Positions 22,602 through 31,221 are shown, counted from the stretch's first letter. The stretch is DNA of 64,000 nt from DATHVI01 sp035461385 (GCA_035461385.1 DATHVI010000042.1:1-64000), one strand, 5' to 3'. Made by a program: numbers and translations. The notes: generated from the sequence alone by a model not told the origin.

Positions 22602-23896
22602 GCCGGACGCGGATCGCCGTCGTCGGGGCAGGCGTCTCGGGGCTCGTCGCCGCGCGGGAGCTCCACCTCGCCGGTCACGACGTCGCCGTCTTCGAGGCGG
22701 GCCCGTACGCCGGCGGCCACACCAACACGGTCACGGTGGAGGCCGATGCCGGGGCCTGGGAGGTCGACACCGGCTTCATCGTCCTCAACGACCGCAACTA
22801 TCCCAACTTCGAGCGCCTGCTCGGAGAGCTGGGGGTCGCCACCCAGCCGGCCGGGATGAGCTTCTCGGTCTCTGACGGCGATGGCGGGTTCGAGTGGGCG
22901 AGCCGGCCCCGCGGGGTCTTCGCCCGCGGCGCCAACGTGCTCGACCCGCGCTTTCATCGGATGCTCCTCGACCTCGTCAGGTTCTTCCGCGACGCGCGCG
23001 GTCTCGTCGGCACGAACGGCGACGGGCCGACGCTGCGCGCGTTCTGCGAGCAGCAGGGCTACTCGGAGTACTTCGTCGAGCGGCTGATCGTGCCGCAGGT
23101 TTCGGCGGTCTGGTCGGCGGATCCCGAGCGGCTGTGGTCGTTTCCCGCCAGCTTCATGGCGGAGTTCTTCTCCAACCACGGCGCGTTGCAGCTTTCCGGC
23201 CGGCCGCGCTGGCGCTCGGTGACCGGCGGCGCGCGGCGCTACGTCGAGGCGCTGATCGATCCGTTCCGGTCCCGGATCGCCCTCGACACGCCGGTCAGCG
23301 CGATCCGCCGGGTCCCGGGCGGCGTCGAGATCTCGCACCCCCGCGGCGCCGAGCTCTTCGACGAGGTGGTGCTGGCCACCCATTCGGATCAAGCGCTCGA
23401 GCTGCTCGCCGATCCGACGGCGGCGGAGCGCGAAGTGCTCGGGGCGATCGAGTATCAGCCGAACGAGGCGGTGCTGCACACCGACGAGCGACTGCTCCCG
23501 CGACGGCGCGGCGCCTGGGCGAGCTGGAACTTCCACCTCACCCCCGAGCCCGCCGGCCGCACCACGGTCACCTATCACATGAACCGCCTCCAGTCGCTGA
23601 TCGCGGATCGGCAGTTCCTGGTCACGCTCAACCGCAGCGACGCGATCGACCCCGAGAAGGTGATCCGGCGGATCGACTACGCGCACCCGGTCTATACCCC
23701 GGACGCCGTCGCGGCGCAGGGGCGCTGGGCGGAGATCAGCGGGCGCGACCGGATCCACTACTGCGGGGCCTACTGGCGGTGGGGATTCCACGAGGACGGC
23801 GTCTGGAGCGCACTGCGCGTCTGCGAGCGGCTCGACGCGCTCGAGCGGGGACGCCGGGTCCTGGCCGCGCCCTCGACCCAACCGCTCGCCGCATGA
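22598..23896 (+). CDS. FAD-dependent amine oxidase-like protein of the light operon
   Basis: 432 residues. The dinucleotide motif 'VVGAGVSGLVAARELHLAGH' is at residues 8-27, followed by 'GGHTNTVTVE' and 'VDTGFIVLNDRNYPNFERLL', which are diagnostic of the NAD(P)-binding/FAD oxidase group found beside DUF1365 proteins. The C-terminal FAD segment is 'CGAYWRWGFHEDGVWSALRV'. In many bacteria this pair, often with cyclopropane-fatty-acid synthase, forms a LitR/CarH- or sigma E-regulated operon implicated in lipid modification under light or singlet-oxygen stress. Here the synthase is absent. The exact reaction is not known. Confidence 0.92.
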   Translation: MSRTRIAVVGAGVSGLVAARELHLAGHDVAVFEAGPYAGGHTNTVTVEADAGAWEVDTGFIVLNDRNYPNFERLLGELGVATQPAGMSFSVSDGDGGFEWASRPRGVFARGANVLDPRFHRMLLDLVRFFRDARGLVGTNGDGPTLRAFCEQQGYSEYFVERLIVPQVSAVWSADPERLWSFPASFMAEFFSNHGALQLSGRPRWRSVTGGARRYVEALIDPFRSRIALDTPVSAIRRVPGGVEISHPRGAELFDEVVLATHSDQALELLADPTAAEREVLGAIEYQPNEAVLHTDERLLPRRRGAWASWNFHLTPEPAGRTTVTYHMNRLQSLIADRQFLVTLNRSDAIDPEKVIRRIDYAHPVYTPDAVAAQGRWAEISGRDRIHYCGAYWRWGFHEDGVWSALRVCERLDALERGRRVLAAPSTQPLAA

Positions 23897-24723
23897 CCGG
23901 GTCGGCGATCTACGCGGGGCGCCTGCGGCACGAGCGCCTGCGACCGGTCGAGCACTCGTTCTCGTACCGAGTGTGGCTGGTGCTCGCCGACCTCGAGGAG
24001 CTGCCGGAGGCGTTCGACCGCCACCCGATGTGGTCGGCTCGGCGCCCGGCGCCGATCAGGCTCAGGCGCGCCGACTACCTCGGCGATCCCGCCCAGCCGC
24101 TCTCGGAGGCGGCTCGCGACCTCGTCGCCGCGCGAACCGGCTCACGGCCGGAAGGGCCGGTGAAACTCCTGACGATGGCGAGGAGCCTCGGCGCCGGCTA
24201 CAACCCGGTCAGCTTCTACTACCTCTACGGCCGCGGCGGCGAAGCCGTCGAGGCGATGATCGCCGAGGTCACGAACACGCCCTGGGGCGAGCGCCACCAT
24301 TACGTGAGCGGGCGACGGGCGCCGGGCGAGGCGCTCGGTGCGCGGATGGCGAAGCGGATGCACGTCTCCCCGTTCATGTCGATGGACCAGACCTACGAGT
24401 GGACCTCCACCGAGCCCGGGGACCGGCTCGCGGTCCGGATCGCCAACCGCGAGCGGGGAGAGCTCGTGTTCGCTGCCTCGCTCGTGCTCAACCGCCGCGA
24501 GCTGACGCCGGCGGCGATGACGACCGTGCCGCTGGCGCACCCGCCGCAGGTCCTCGCTGGGCTCGGCCGGATCTACGGCAACGCGGTCCGGCTGCGGCTC
24601 AAGGGAGCGCCGGTTCACGCCCATCCCGGGCGCGGAGGCGAGCCGATGCCGGCCGGCTCGCCGGCGCCGAGCCCGCGCCGGCGCCAGCCCGGGGCCGGCG
24701 CGACGAGCGCCGCGGCACGATGA
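23893..24723 (+). CDS. DUF1365 family protein
   Basis: 276 residues. 'AIYAGRLRHERLRPVEHSFS' at the start and 'MLTMARSLGAGYNPVSFYYL'-type motif ('KLLTMARSLGAGYNPVSFYY') in the middle are the family signatures. 'NTPWGERHHYV' and 'KRMHVSPFMSMDQTYEW' follow. DUF1365 members almost always adjoin the FAD oxidase encoded immediately upstream, and the two are thought to act together on fatty-acyl or furan-fatty-acid chemistry. Four-base overlaps on both sides show coupling. The final 30 residues are Pro/Ala/Arg-rich and probably disordered. Confidence 0.92.
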   Translation: MTGSAIYAGRLRHERLRPVEHSFSYRVWLVLADLEELPEAFDRHPMWSARRPAPIRLRRADYLGDPAQPLSEAARDLVAARTGSRPEGPVKLLTMARSLGAGYNPVSFYYLYGRGGEAVEAMIAEVTNTPWGERHHYVSGRRAPGEALGARMAKRMHVSPFMSMDQTYEWTSTEPGDRLAVRIANRERGELVFAASLVLNRRELTPAAMTTVPLAHPPQVLAGLGRIYGNAVRLRLKGAPVHAHPGRGGEPMPAGSPAPSPRRRQPGAGATSAAAR

Positions 24724-25697
24724 CGGGCCGGCGTCTCGGCTTCGCGGTCAAGGTCCTCGGCGCCGGCGGGCTCGCGTCGCACGACACCCGGCGCTGGCAA
24801 TCGAGCCCCCACCTGAGGGTCTCGCTCGAGCGCCTGGGGGCGATCCTCGACTACCTCGATCGCAACCAGATCCGGATGTACCGGCTGGCGAGCGCCCTCG
24901 CCCCCTACGCGAGTCATCCGCAGCTGCCGCGCTTCCACAACCAGGTCGCCGAGTGCGCCGCGGAGCTCGCCGCCGTCGGCGCGCGAGCCCGCCGCACCGG
25001 AGTCCGTCTGGGGACGCACCCGGGCCAGTACACGGTGCTCAACTCCGAGCGGCCCGAGGTCCGCGCCGCCGCGATCGCCGAGCTCGAGGTGCAGGCCGCG
25101 GTCCTCGACGCGATGGGCCTGTCTGCGGAGGCGGTCGTCGTCGTCCACGCCGGCGGCGGCGCGGGTGGCCTCGCCGCGGCGAGTGATCGCTTCGTCGCCG
25201 GCTTCGAGGCGCTCGGCGAGCGCGCCCGGGCCCGGCTCGTGATCGAGAACGACGACCGGACGTTCGGCCTCGCCGACGTGCTCGAGCTCTCGGCCCGTAC
25301 CGGCGCCCCCGTGGTCTGGGACGTGCTCCATCACCATTGCCACGACCCCGAGGGCATCCCCGACCGGGAGGCGCTCGCCGCGGCGCTCGCGACCTGGCCC
25401 GGCGGGACCGTCCCGAAGGTCCACTACTCCTCCCCGCGGCTCGACATCGGCGAGCGCCGGCGCCGAGTCGGCCGCCGGGTGGAGCGCCGGCCCGCGCTGC
25501 CCGCGCTCCGGGCCCACGCCGACCTCGTCGACCCGCTCGCGTTCAAGTCGTTCCTGCGCGAGAGCGCCGACGCCGGCGAGTTCGACGTCATGCTCGAGGC
25601 GAAGGGAAAGGATCTCGCGCTGCTCCACCTGCGCGAGCAGCTCACCGCGCGCGGCCTTCGCTCCGAGGCGGGCCGGATCGAGGTCCCGCGAGGGTGA
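24720..25697 (+). CDS. uvsE: UV DNA damage endonuclease UvsE/UVDE
   Basis: 325 residues, ATG overlapping the previous TGA. It is a TIM-barrel endonuclease IV-like enzyme that nicks 5' of UV photoproducts and starts alternative excision repair. Family motifs: 'LGFAVKVLGAG' at the N-terminus, 'MYRLASALAPYASHPQLP' (the RxSS/RLAS region), 'GTHPGQYTVLNS', 'VVVHAGGGAGG', 'LVIENDDRTF' (metal-ligand Glu-Asn), 'VVWDVLHHHCHDPEG' (His/Asp ligands) and 'PKVHYSSPR'. All metal-ligand regions look intact. Its place as last gene of a CarH-controlled operon means repair would be induced by light, which fits sunlight exposure. Confidence 0.95.
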   Translation: MTGRRLGFAVKVLGAGGLASHDTRRWQSSPHLRVSLERLGAILDYLDRNQIRMYRLASALAPYASHPQLPRFHNQVAECAAELAAVGARARRTGVRLGTHPGQYTVLNSERPEVRAAAIAELEVQAAVLDAMGLSAEAVVVVHAGGGAGGLAAASDRFVAGFEALGERARARLVIENDDRTFGLADVLELSARTGAPVVWDVLHHHCHDPEGIPDREALAAALATWPGGTVPKVHYSSPRLDIGERRRRVGRRVERRPALPALRAHADLVDPLAFKSFLRESADAGEFDVMLEAKGKDLALLHLREQLTARGLRSEAGRIEVPRG

Positions 25698-25700
25698 GCC

Positions 25701-25723
25701 GGGCGGCGGCGCCACCGCCGCCC
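25701..25723. terminator. Hairpin between convergent uvsE and heliorhodopsin genes
   Basis: GGGCGGCGG (25701-25709) and CCGCCGCCC (25715-25723) form a perfect 9-bp stem with a 5-base loop in the 36-base convergent gap. There is no T-tract on either side, so it may slow polymerase or protect mRNA ends rather than act as a full intrinsic terminator. Confidence 0.45.
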
Positions 25724-25733
25724 CCCGCGCGCC

Positions 25734-26504
25734 TCAGCCCGCGAGCGCGCCGGCGTAGACCTGCCAGGCGAGCGCGCTCTTCGCGACCAGGCTGAGCAGG
25801 ATGTAGACACGCTCGACGAAGAACGGGTCGCGCCACCGCCCCCGGCGCCGGTACTGCAGCGCCATGTTGACGGCGAACGAGTTGAAGAGCACGAACAGGG
25901 AGACGAAGATCGCGAACACGAACGTCGGCACGTCGCCGTCGGTCGCGACCTCGGAGCGAATCAGCTGGTAGCCGATCGCGATCCACGGCACCGCCCCGAT
26001 CACGCAGCCGTAGGCGAACGGCAGCCAGTCGACCGGGCGGCCGGGAGAGTTCGCCCGCTCCATCAGCAGGCCGAAGAGGATCATCGCCGCGTTCGCTCCG
26101 AAGATCGCGATCAGGGCCGTGATCTCCTCGATCCCGGTCAGCATCGCGATCAGCACCACCATCAGCGACGCGCTCAGCGAGTACTCCCACCAGCGGGCCG
26201 GGTTCACGCCCCGGGCGACATTGGTCGCGTACCAGTCCGAGATCCGCGGCGCCGCCATCAGCAGGTGGTCGGCGGCGGCGAGGAGCAGGAACGCGGCGAC
26301 CGCGGGCGCGAACGCGAGCTCGAACACGGTCTCGACGTCGGAGCGGAGGCCGCTTCCCGGCGCACCGGTCATGTACGAGGACGTGACCGGGAGCGAGGCG
26401 TCGCTCGCGATCGCAAGCAGGACCCCGGCCTGGGCGGCGTGAAGCAGCCCGACGACGACGTTCCAGCGGCGCAGACGCGCCTCGGGTGTCGCGACCGCGG
26501 ACAC
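25734..26504 (-). CDS. Heliorhodopsin (HeR)
   Basis: 256 residues from a GTG at 26502-26504. Seven hydrophobic helices are visible. The sequence has the heliorhodopsin hallmarks: 'WYATNVARGVNPARWWEYSL' with E107, the Schiff-base counterion, at the same number as in the first described HeR (48C12). 'FGANAAMILFGLLMERAN', 'FNSFAVNMALQYRRRGRWRD' and 'VYILLSLVAKSALAWQVYAG' follow, with retinal-binding K242. The conserved H22 and H80 are present. Heliorhodopsins have N-in topology, a slow photocycle and no transport; signalling or enzyme-partner roles have been proposed. It converges on the uvsE end of the CarH operon. No retinal-synthesis gene is in the window. Confidence 0.95.
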   Translation of the reverse strand: MSAVATPEARLRRWNVVVGLLHAAQAGVLLAIASDASLPVTSSYMTGAPGSGLRSDVETVFELAFAPAVAAFLLLAAADHLLMAAPRISDWYATNVARGVNPARWWEYSLSASLMVVLIAMLTGIEEITALIAIFGANAAMILFGLLMERANSPGRPVDWLPFAYGCVIGAVPWIAIGYQLIRSEVATDGDVPTFVFAIFVSLFVLFNSFAVNMALQYRRRGRWRDPFFVERVYILLSLVAKSALAWQVYAGALAG

Positions 26505-26585
26505 CGCCGTGAACGTTAGGGGCCACCGCGGGCGGATCGAGCGCGCCGCTCCGCCGGCCGCCGGGCGTGGTTCAATCCCGCTCGC

Positions 26586-27845
26586 GTGGCGGATCTCGGC
26601 GTCATCGCCGGCGTAGTCCTCGTCTATTCCCTGTTCGCGCGACCGCTCGAGCGGACGATCGTCACCGCACCGATGGTCTTCGTCGCCGCCGGGATCGTCG
26701 CCGGCCCCAAGGTCTTCGACGTCGTCGCGTTCGACATCACGAGCGGCGTCGGGCTGATCGTCGCCGAGCTCGCGCTGGTGATCGTGCTGTTCTCCGACGC
26801 GTCGCGAATCGACCTCAGGTCGATCCGCGGCAACGCCGGCCTGCCGGCACGCCTGCTTGGAATCGGGATGCCCCTGACGATCGGCGCCGGGGTCATCGCC
26901 GCCGCGCTGCTGGTCACCGACCTCGACTTCTGGGAGGGCGCCGTGCTCGCGGCGATCCTGACGCCAACCGACGCCGCGCTCGGCAAGGCGGTGATCACCA
27001 GCGACCGCGTCCCGACCCGCGTCCGCCAGGCGCTCAACGTCGAGAGCGGGCTCAACGACGGCCTCGCGGTCCCGATCCTGTTCCTGTTCCTCGCGCTCGC
27101 GGTCGAGCAGACGACCGAGGCGCGCGACTGGGTCGGGTTCGCCGCCGAGCAGATCGGAATCGGCGCCGCCGCCGGGCTCGTGATCGGAGGCGTCGGCGGC
27201 TGGGCGATCGGCCGCGCCGTGCGGCGGCGCACGATCACGCCGACGTTCGAGCAGCTCGCGATCATCGCGCTCGCGGTCGTCCTCTGGGCGGTCGCGGGCG
27301 AGCTCGGCGGGAGCGGCTTCATCGCCGCCTTCGTCGGCGGGATGGTCGCCGGGCGGATCACCCCGGCGACCGGCGAGCACATCCTCGACTTCACCGAGGA
27401 GGAGGGCGAGCTGCTCAACCTTGCCGTCTTCTTCATCTTCGGGGTCGCGGCGATCGACTTCCTGCAAGCGGCGACCTGGGAGATCGCCCTCTTTGCCGTC
27501 CTCAGCCTGACCGCGCTGCGGATGGTCCCCGTCGCGCTCGCGCTCGCCGGGACCGGCCTCAGCGCGAGCTCGATCGCGTTCATCGGCTGGTTCGGCCCCC
27601 GGGGCCTGGCGTCGATCATCCTCGGCCTCGTCGTCCTCGCCGAGGAACCGGAGCTCCCAGCGATCGACTTCGTGCTCGCGGCGATGACGTTGACCGTGCT
27701 CGCGAGCGTCCTCGCCCACGGCGCGACCGCGCGACCGCTGGTTCGCGCCTACGCTCGGCACACCGCCGAGCTCCACGTCCGGGCGCCCGAGAAGCATCCG
27801 CATCCCGAGCTTCCGACACGGGGCAGGGTCGTTGAGCGGCTCTAG
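26586..27845 (+). CDS. Na+/H+ (cation:proton) antiporter, CPA1-type
   Basis: 419 residues from a GTG at 26586, with about 12 membrane helices. 'AAILTPTDAALGKAVITSDR' and 'RVRQALNVESGLNDGLAVPI' contain the paired acidic residues (TPTDAA and ESGLNDG) that bind cation in CPA1/NhaP exchangers. 'GPRGLASIILGLVVLAEE' is the conserved Arg helix. It exchanges Na+ or K+ for protons at the cytoplasmic membrane. It is divergent from the heliorhodopsin gene with 81 bases between their starts, so the two may share regulation. Confidence 0.92.
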   Translation: MADLGVIAGVVLVYSLFARPLERTIVTAPMVFVAAGIVAGPKVFDVVAFDITSGVGLIVAELALVIVLFSDASRIDLRSIRGNAGLPARLLGIGMPLTIGAGVIAAALLVTDLDFWEGAVLAAILTPTDAALGKAVITSDRVPTRVRQALNVESGLNDGLAVPILFLFLALAVEQTTEARDWVGFAAEQIGIGAAAGLVIGGVGGWAIGRAVRRRTITPTFEQLAIIALAVVLWAVAGELGGSGFIAAFVGGMVAGRITPATGEHILDFTEEEGELLNLAVFFIFGVAAIDFLQAATWEIALFAVLSLTALRMVPVALALAGTGLSASSIAFIGWFGPRGLASIILGLVVLAEEPELPAIDFVLAAMTLTVLASVLAHGATARPLVRAYARHTAELHVRAPEKHPHPELPTRGRVVERL

Positions 27846-27905
27846 CGGCGGCGTGGCCCGCCCGCAGGGGGCGGCGCCTGCGAGAATCGGAATCGGTCAC
27901 GCCTG

Positions 27906-28508
27906 ATGGAGCCCCCGGCCCCCCGAACCGTCCCGATACCCACGGATGCCCCGATCTGGGATCGGTTCTTCACCGTCGCGCCGCTGGTCATCGTCGGGAC
28001 CAAGGAAGGCGACGGGCACGACCTCGCCCCGAAACACATGGCGATGCCGCTCGGCTGGGAGAACTACTTCTGCTTCGCCTGCAGCCCCGACCACGCCACC
28101 CAGGGGAACGCCGAGCGGACCGGCGAGTTCACGGTCAGCTTCCCGCGCCCCGGCGGAATCGTCGAGGCGAGCCTCGCCGCCGCGCCGCGCGCCGGCGACC
28201 GATCGAAGCCGAGCCTCGCGGCGATCGCGACCTTTCCCGCGACCGCGGTCGACGGCGTCCTCGTGCGGGAAGCCTACCTCTGGCTCGAGTGCGAGCTCGA
28301 GCGGGTCGTCGACGGCTTCGGCCGCAACTCGCTGATCGTCGGCAGGGTCCGCGCGGCGTCCGTCGACGAGCGCGCCTTACGCCGCGCCGACGGCGACGAC
28401 GCGGACGTCATTCGCGCCGAGCCGCTGCTCGCGTACATCAGCCCGGGGCGCTTCGCTCAGGTCTCCGAGAGCCTCTCGTTCCCGTTCCACGTCAACTTCA
28501 AGATCTGA
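27906..28508 (+). CDS. Flavin reductase-like FMN-binding protein
   Basis: 200 residues starting MEPPAPRTVPIPTDAPIWDR. The split-barrel pattern 'FFTVAPLVIVGTKEGDGHDL', 'APKHMAMPLGWENYFCFACS', 'NAERTGEFTVSFPRP' and a late 'VRAASVDERAL' matches flavin reductase/DIM6-NTAB proteins that hold FMN as a homodimer. Some family members supply reduced flavin to monooxygenases. None is next to it, though an M20 peptidase begins 3 bases after its stop, so a two- or three-gene operon is likely. Confidence 0.85.
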   Translation: MEPPAPRTVPIPTDAPIWDRFFTVAPLVIVGTKEGDGHDLAPKHMAMPLGWENYFCFACSPDHATQGNAERTGEFTVSFPRPGGIVEASLAAAPRAGDRSKPSLAAIATFPATAVDGVLVREAYLWLECELERVVDGFGRNSLIVGRVRAASVDERALRRADGDDADVIRAEPLLAYISPGRFAQVSESLSFPFHVNFKI

Positions 28509-28510
28509 AG

Positions 28511-29734
28511 TTGAGCGGGCCCGAGCGCGCCACCGGCCGCAGCGAGCACCCCGCCGCAGGCGCCGCCGGCAACCGCCTGCTCGAGTGGCTGCGCGGGCAC
28601 CAGGACGAGATGACCGACCTCCTCGCGCGCCTCGCCCGCGCCGAGTCGCCGACGCTCGAGCCGCAGGCGCAGCGCGAGGCGGCCTCGATCCTCGAGGCCG
28701 AGCTGCGCGGCCTCGGCCTCGCCGTCGAACGGATCCCCGGGAACGGGACCGGCGACCACCTGCTCGCCGCTCCGGCCGCACCGGAGCCGGACGGCGGCGC
28801 CGGCGTCCCGGCCCAGCTCCTGGTCGGGCACCTCGACACGGTCTGGCCGCTGGGGACGATCGACGAGATGCCGGTTCGCCTTCGTGACGGGATGCTCTTC
28901 GGGCCGGGGGTGTTCGACATGAAGGGCGGGCTCGTCCAGATGCTGTTCGCCCTCAGGGCGCTCGGCGAGCTCGGGATCGACCCCGCGGCTCGCCCGCTCG
29001 TGTTCGTCAACACCGACGAGGAGATCGGAAGCCCGCACTCCCGCGCCCACCTCGAGCCGCTCGCGCGAGGCGCGATCCGGGCGTTCGTGCTCGAGCCCGC
29101 GCTCGGCGCGGCCGGGAAGCTGAAGACCGCGCGCAAGGGGGTCGGCAGATTCAGGCTCCGGCTTCGGGGCCAGGCGAGCCACGCGGGGCTCGACCCCGAG
29201 GCCGGTGTGAGCGCGATCCTCGAGGCCTCGCACCAGATCCAGCGCCTGTTCGAGCTCAACGACCGCGAGCGGGGGACGACGGTCAACGTCGGCACGATCG
29301 ACGGCGGGCTGAGGCCGAACGTCGTCGCGCCCGAGGTCGTGGCCGAGGTCGAGGCCCGGGTGGTGAGCGCGGAGGACGCCGACCGCGTCGAGGGGCAGAT
29401 CCGGTCGCTGGAGCCGGTCGCCGAGGGGATCTCGCTCGAGGTCGAGGGCGGGTTCGGGCGCCCGCCGCTCGAGCGGACGCCGCGCAACCGCGAGCTCTGG
29501 GAGCTCGCCCTCGGGGCGGCGGCGGAGCTCGGGACCGAGCTCGAGGAGGCGTTGGCCGGCGGGGCCTCCGACGGGAACCTCCTCAGCGCGCACACCGCCA
29601 CCCTCGACGGCCTCGGGGCGGTCGGCGAGGGGGCGCACGCCCGCGACGAGCACGTGATTGTCGACCGGATGCCCGAGCGGGCGGCGCTCCTCGCGATGCT
29701 GCTGGCATCCCCGCCACGGCGGACGACCGACTGA
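28511..29734 (+). CDS. M20-family metallopeptidase
   Basis: 407 residues if the TTG at 28511, two bases past the previous stop, is used; a later internal ATG (near 28609) would remove an N-terminal helix. Metal-site motifs: 'LLVGHLDTVWPLGT' (His and Asp), 'GPGVFDMKGGLVQM' (bridging Asp), 'FVNTDEEIGSPHSR' (Glu-Glu), then a dimerisation domain ('RLRGQASHAGLDPEAGVSAI'). The late 'GGASDGNL' and 'HARDEHVIVDRMPER' loops complete the site. The closest pattern is the glutamate carboxypeptidase (CPG2)-like group, which cleaves N-acyl amino acids. It precedes a DUF1611-like P-loop gene, suggesting joint work on an acylated or D-amino acid. Confidence 0.9.
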   Translation: MSGPERATGRSEHPAAGAAGNRLLEWLRGHQDEMTDLLARLARAESPTLEPQAQREAASILEAELRGLGLAVERIPGNGTGDHLLAAPAAPEPDGGAGVPAQLLVGHLDTVWPLGTIDEMPVRLRDGMLFGPGVFDMKGGLVQMLFALRALGELGIDPAARPLVFVNTDEEIGSPHSRAHLEPLARGAIRAFVLEPALGAAGKLKTARKGVGRFRLRLRGQASHAGLDPEAGVSAILEASHQIQRLFELNDRERGTTVNVGTIDGGLRPNVVAPEVVAEVEARVVSAEDADRVEGQIRSLEPVAEGISLEVEGGFGRPPLERTPRNRELWELALGAAAELGTELEEALAGGASDGNLLSAHTATLDGLGAVGEGAHARDEHVIVDRMPERAALLAMLLASPPRRTTD

Positions 29735-29746
29735 GGGGAGGCAGCC

Positions 29747-30781
29747 TTGGGGCGAACGGTCATCGGCAGCGTCGCGCGGATCGCCGGGTTCGGCGATCGC
29801 CCGCCGGGAATCGATCCGCGTCCCCGCGAGCGGTGGCGGAACGGGGACTACGTCGTCTGCGAGATGCTCGACTCGGGCCCGCCGGCGTACGAGATCGAGA
29901 CGCCGAGCGGCGGCTACGAGGAGCTTCGTCCCGGCGACCGGATCATCGGCGCCCTCGGCAAGCGCGCAGCGACCCTGCAGGCGGTCGGCGACTGGGAGGA
30001 GGTCGGCGACGACGGCGTGCTCGAGACGCTGACCGCGGCCGGGGTCCTCGGCCGTTGCACCTCGATCGCGGTCGGGCTCCCCCCGCTCGCGCAATTGCGC
30101 TACCTCGGCCACGCGGTCCGCGACGGCGAGGCCTGCACGATGCGGGGATCGGTCGAGCCCGGACCCGACCTAACGCTCACCGCCCCGGTGGTGCTGATCA
30201 TCGGCACCTCGATGGAGGCCGGGAAGACGATCGCCGCCCGGGCGATGATCCGCGAGCTCAAGCGGATGGGAGCCCGGGTCGCGGGGGCGAAGCTGACCGG
30301 AGTCGGCCGCTATCGCGACATCCTCGCGATGCGCGACGCGGGCGCCGACTACATCGCCGACTTCGTCGACGCCGGACTGCCCTCGACCGTCACCCCGCCC
30401 GCGGAGTACCGGGAGGCGCTGGCCGTGCTGATCTCGAAGCTCGCCGGGTCGAACCCGGACGCGGTGATCGCCGAGGCGGGCGCCTCGCCGCTCGAGCCAT
30501 ACAACGGCGACGTCGCGGTCCGCAGCCTCGCCGATCACGTCCAGGCGACGGTGCTCTGCGCGTCGGACCCCTACGCGGTGATCGGGGTGATGCACGCGTT
30601 CAAGGCCGAGCCAGATCTCGTCGCCGGTCGAGCGACGAGCACCGAAGCCGGCGTCGCCCTGATCGAGAAGCTCACCGGCCGCCCTGCCCTCAACCCCCTC
30701 GACCCCGCGAGCGGCCCGAAGCTTGCGTCGTACCTGCGGGATTGGCTCGGCCCGGCGGCGGGGGCGGATCGGTCCCCTTGA
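29747..30781 (+). CDS. P-loop protein, DUF1611/DgcN-like
   Basis: 344 residues from a TTG at 29747 preceded by GGGGAGGCAGCC. The first 130 residues ('GDYVVCEMLDSGPPAYEIET', 'LRPGDRIIGALGKRAATLQA') are a beta-rich domain. A P-loop follows: 'VVLIIGTSMEAGKTIAARAM' with GTSMEAGKT, then 'AGAKLTGVGRYRDIL', and 'AVIAEAGASPLEPYNGDVAV'. This resembles DUF1611 proteins such as DgcN, which act with DgcA-type enzymes in D-glutamate metabolism, though that biochemistry may not transfer. It is 12 bases downstream of the M20 peptidase and probably in its operon. Confidence 0.7.
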   Translation: MGRTVIGSVARIAGFGDRPPGIDPRPRERWRNGDYVVCEMLDSGPPAYEIETPSGGYEELRPGDRIIGALGKRAATLQAVGDWEEVGDDGVLETLTAAGVLGRCTSIAVGLPPLAQLRYLGHAVRDGEACTMRGSVEPGPDLTLTAPVVLIIGTSMEAGKTIAARAMIRELKRMGARVAGAKLTGVGRYRDILAMRDAGADYIADFVDAGLPSTVTPPAEYREALAVLISKLAGSNPDAVIAEAGASPLEPYNGDVAVRSLADHVQATVLCASDPYAVIGVMHAFKAEPDLVAGRATSTEAGVALIEKLTGRPALNPLDPASGPKLASYLRDWLGPAAGADRSP

Positions 30782-30825
30782 CGCGCCCCGGGCGGGCGTA
30801 CCTACCGGTTGCCGCCGGGCCGCGC

Positions 30826-31221
30826 TCAGGCGCCGTAGTCGGCGTCGCTCACCTGCTCGGCCCAGTCGGCCGTCGAGCCGTCCGGGCGTGCCTCCTGGAC
30901 GGCGATGTGGGTCATCGGGCCGTCCGGCGTCGCGCCGTGCCAGTGGCGCTCGTCCGGCTCGATCCAGACAGTGCCGCCGGTTGGGACGTCGGTCGGCTCC
31001 GCGCCCTCGAGCCCGACCCGCGCCGTCCCCTCGACGACGTGGAGCAGCTGGCCGAAGGGATGGGTGTGCCACGCAGTGCGGCCCCGGGGCGGAAACGTGA
31101 CCCGGAAGACCGTCGCTCGCGCAGGAGGCCCCGGGACCGCGAGCTTCGCGAGCTCGACCGAGCCGGTGAACCATTCCTCCGGTCCCCGCTCCGCAGCGGG
31201 CAGGTCGCGCGTGATCTCCAT
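30826..31221 (-). CDS. Cupin-domain protein
   Basis: 131 residues from an ATG at 31219-31221 preceded on its strand by CAGGAGGTGCCCAG, preferred over an upstream ATG that lacks a ribosome-binding site. Cupin motif 1 is 'TAWHTHPFGQLLHVVEGTAR' (two His and Glu/Gln ligands) and motif 2 is 'GTVWIEPDERHWHGATPD'. Three to four metal ligands are in place. The pattern is that of (R)-mandelonitrile lyase/carboxymuconolactone-associated cupins, but no partner gene is adjacent, so only a metal-binding cupin can be claimed. Confidence 0.9.
   Translation of the reverse strand: MEITRDLPAAERGPEEWFTGSVELAKLAVPGPPARATVFRVTFPPRGRTAWHTHPFGQLLHVVEGTARVGLEGAEPTDVPTGGTVWIEPDERHWHGATPDGPMTHIAVQEARPDGSTADWAEQVSDADYGA

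Noticed and set aside
25734..27803. 689-codon minus-strand frame covering the antiporter gene
   Set aside because: Only the last 256 codons are coding (heliorhodopsin). The rest is an Asp/Glu/Arg-rich antisense shadow of the antiporter, typical of very GC-rich DNA.
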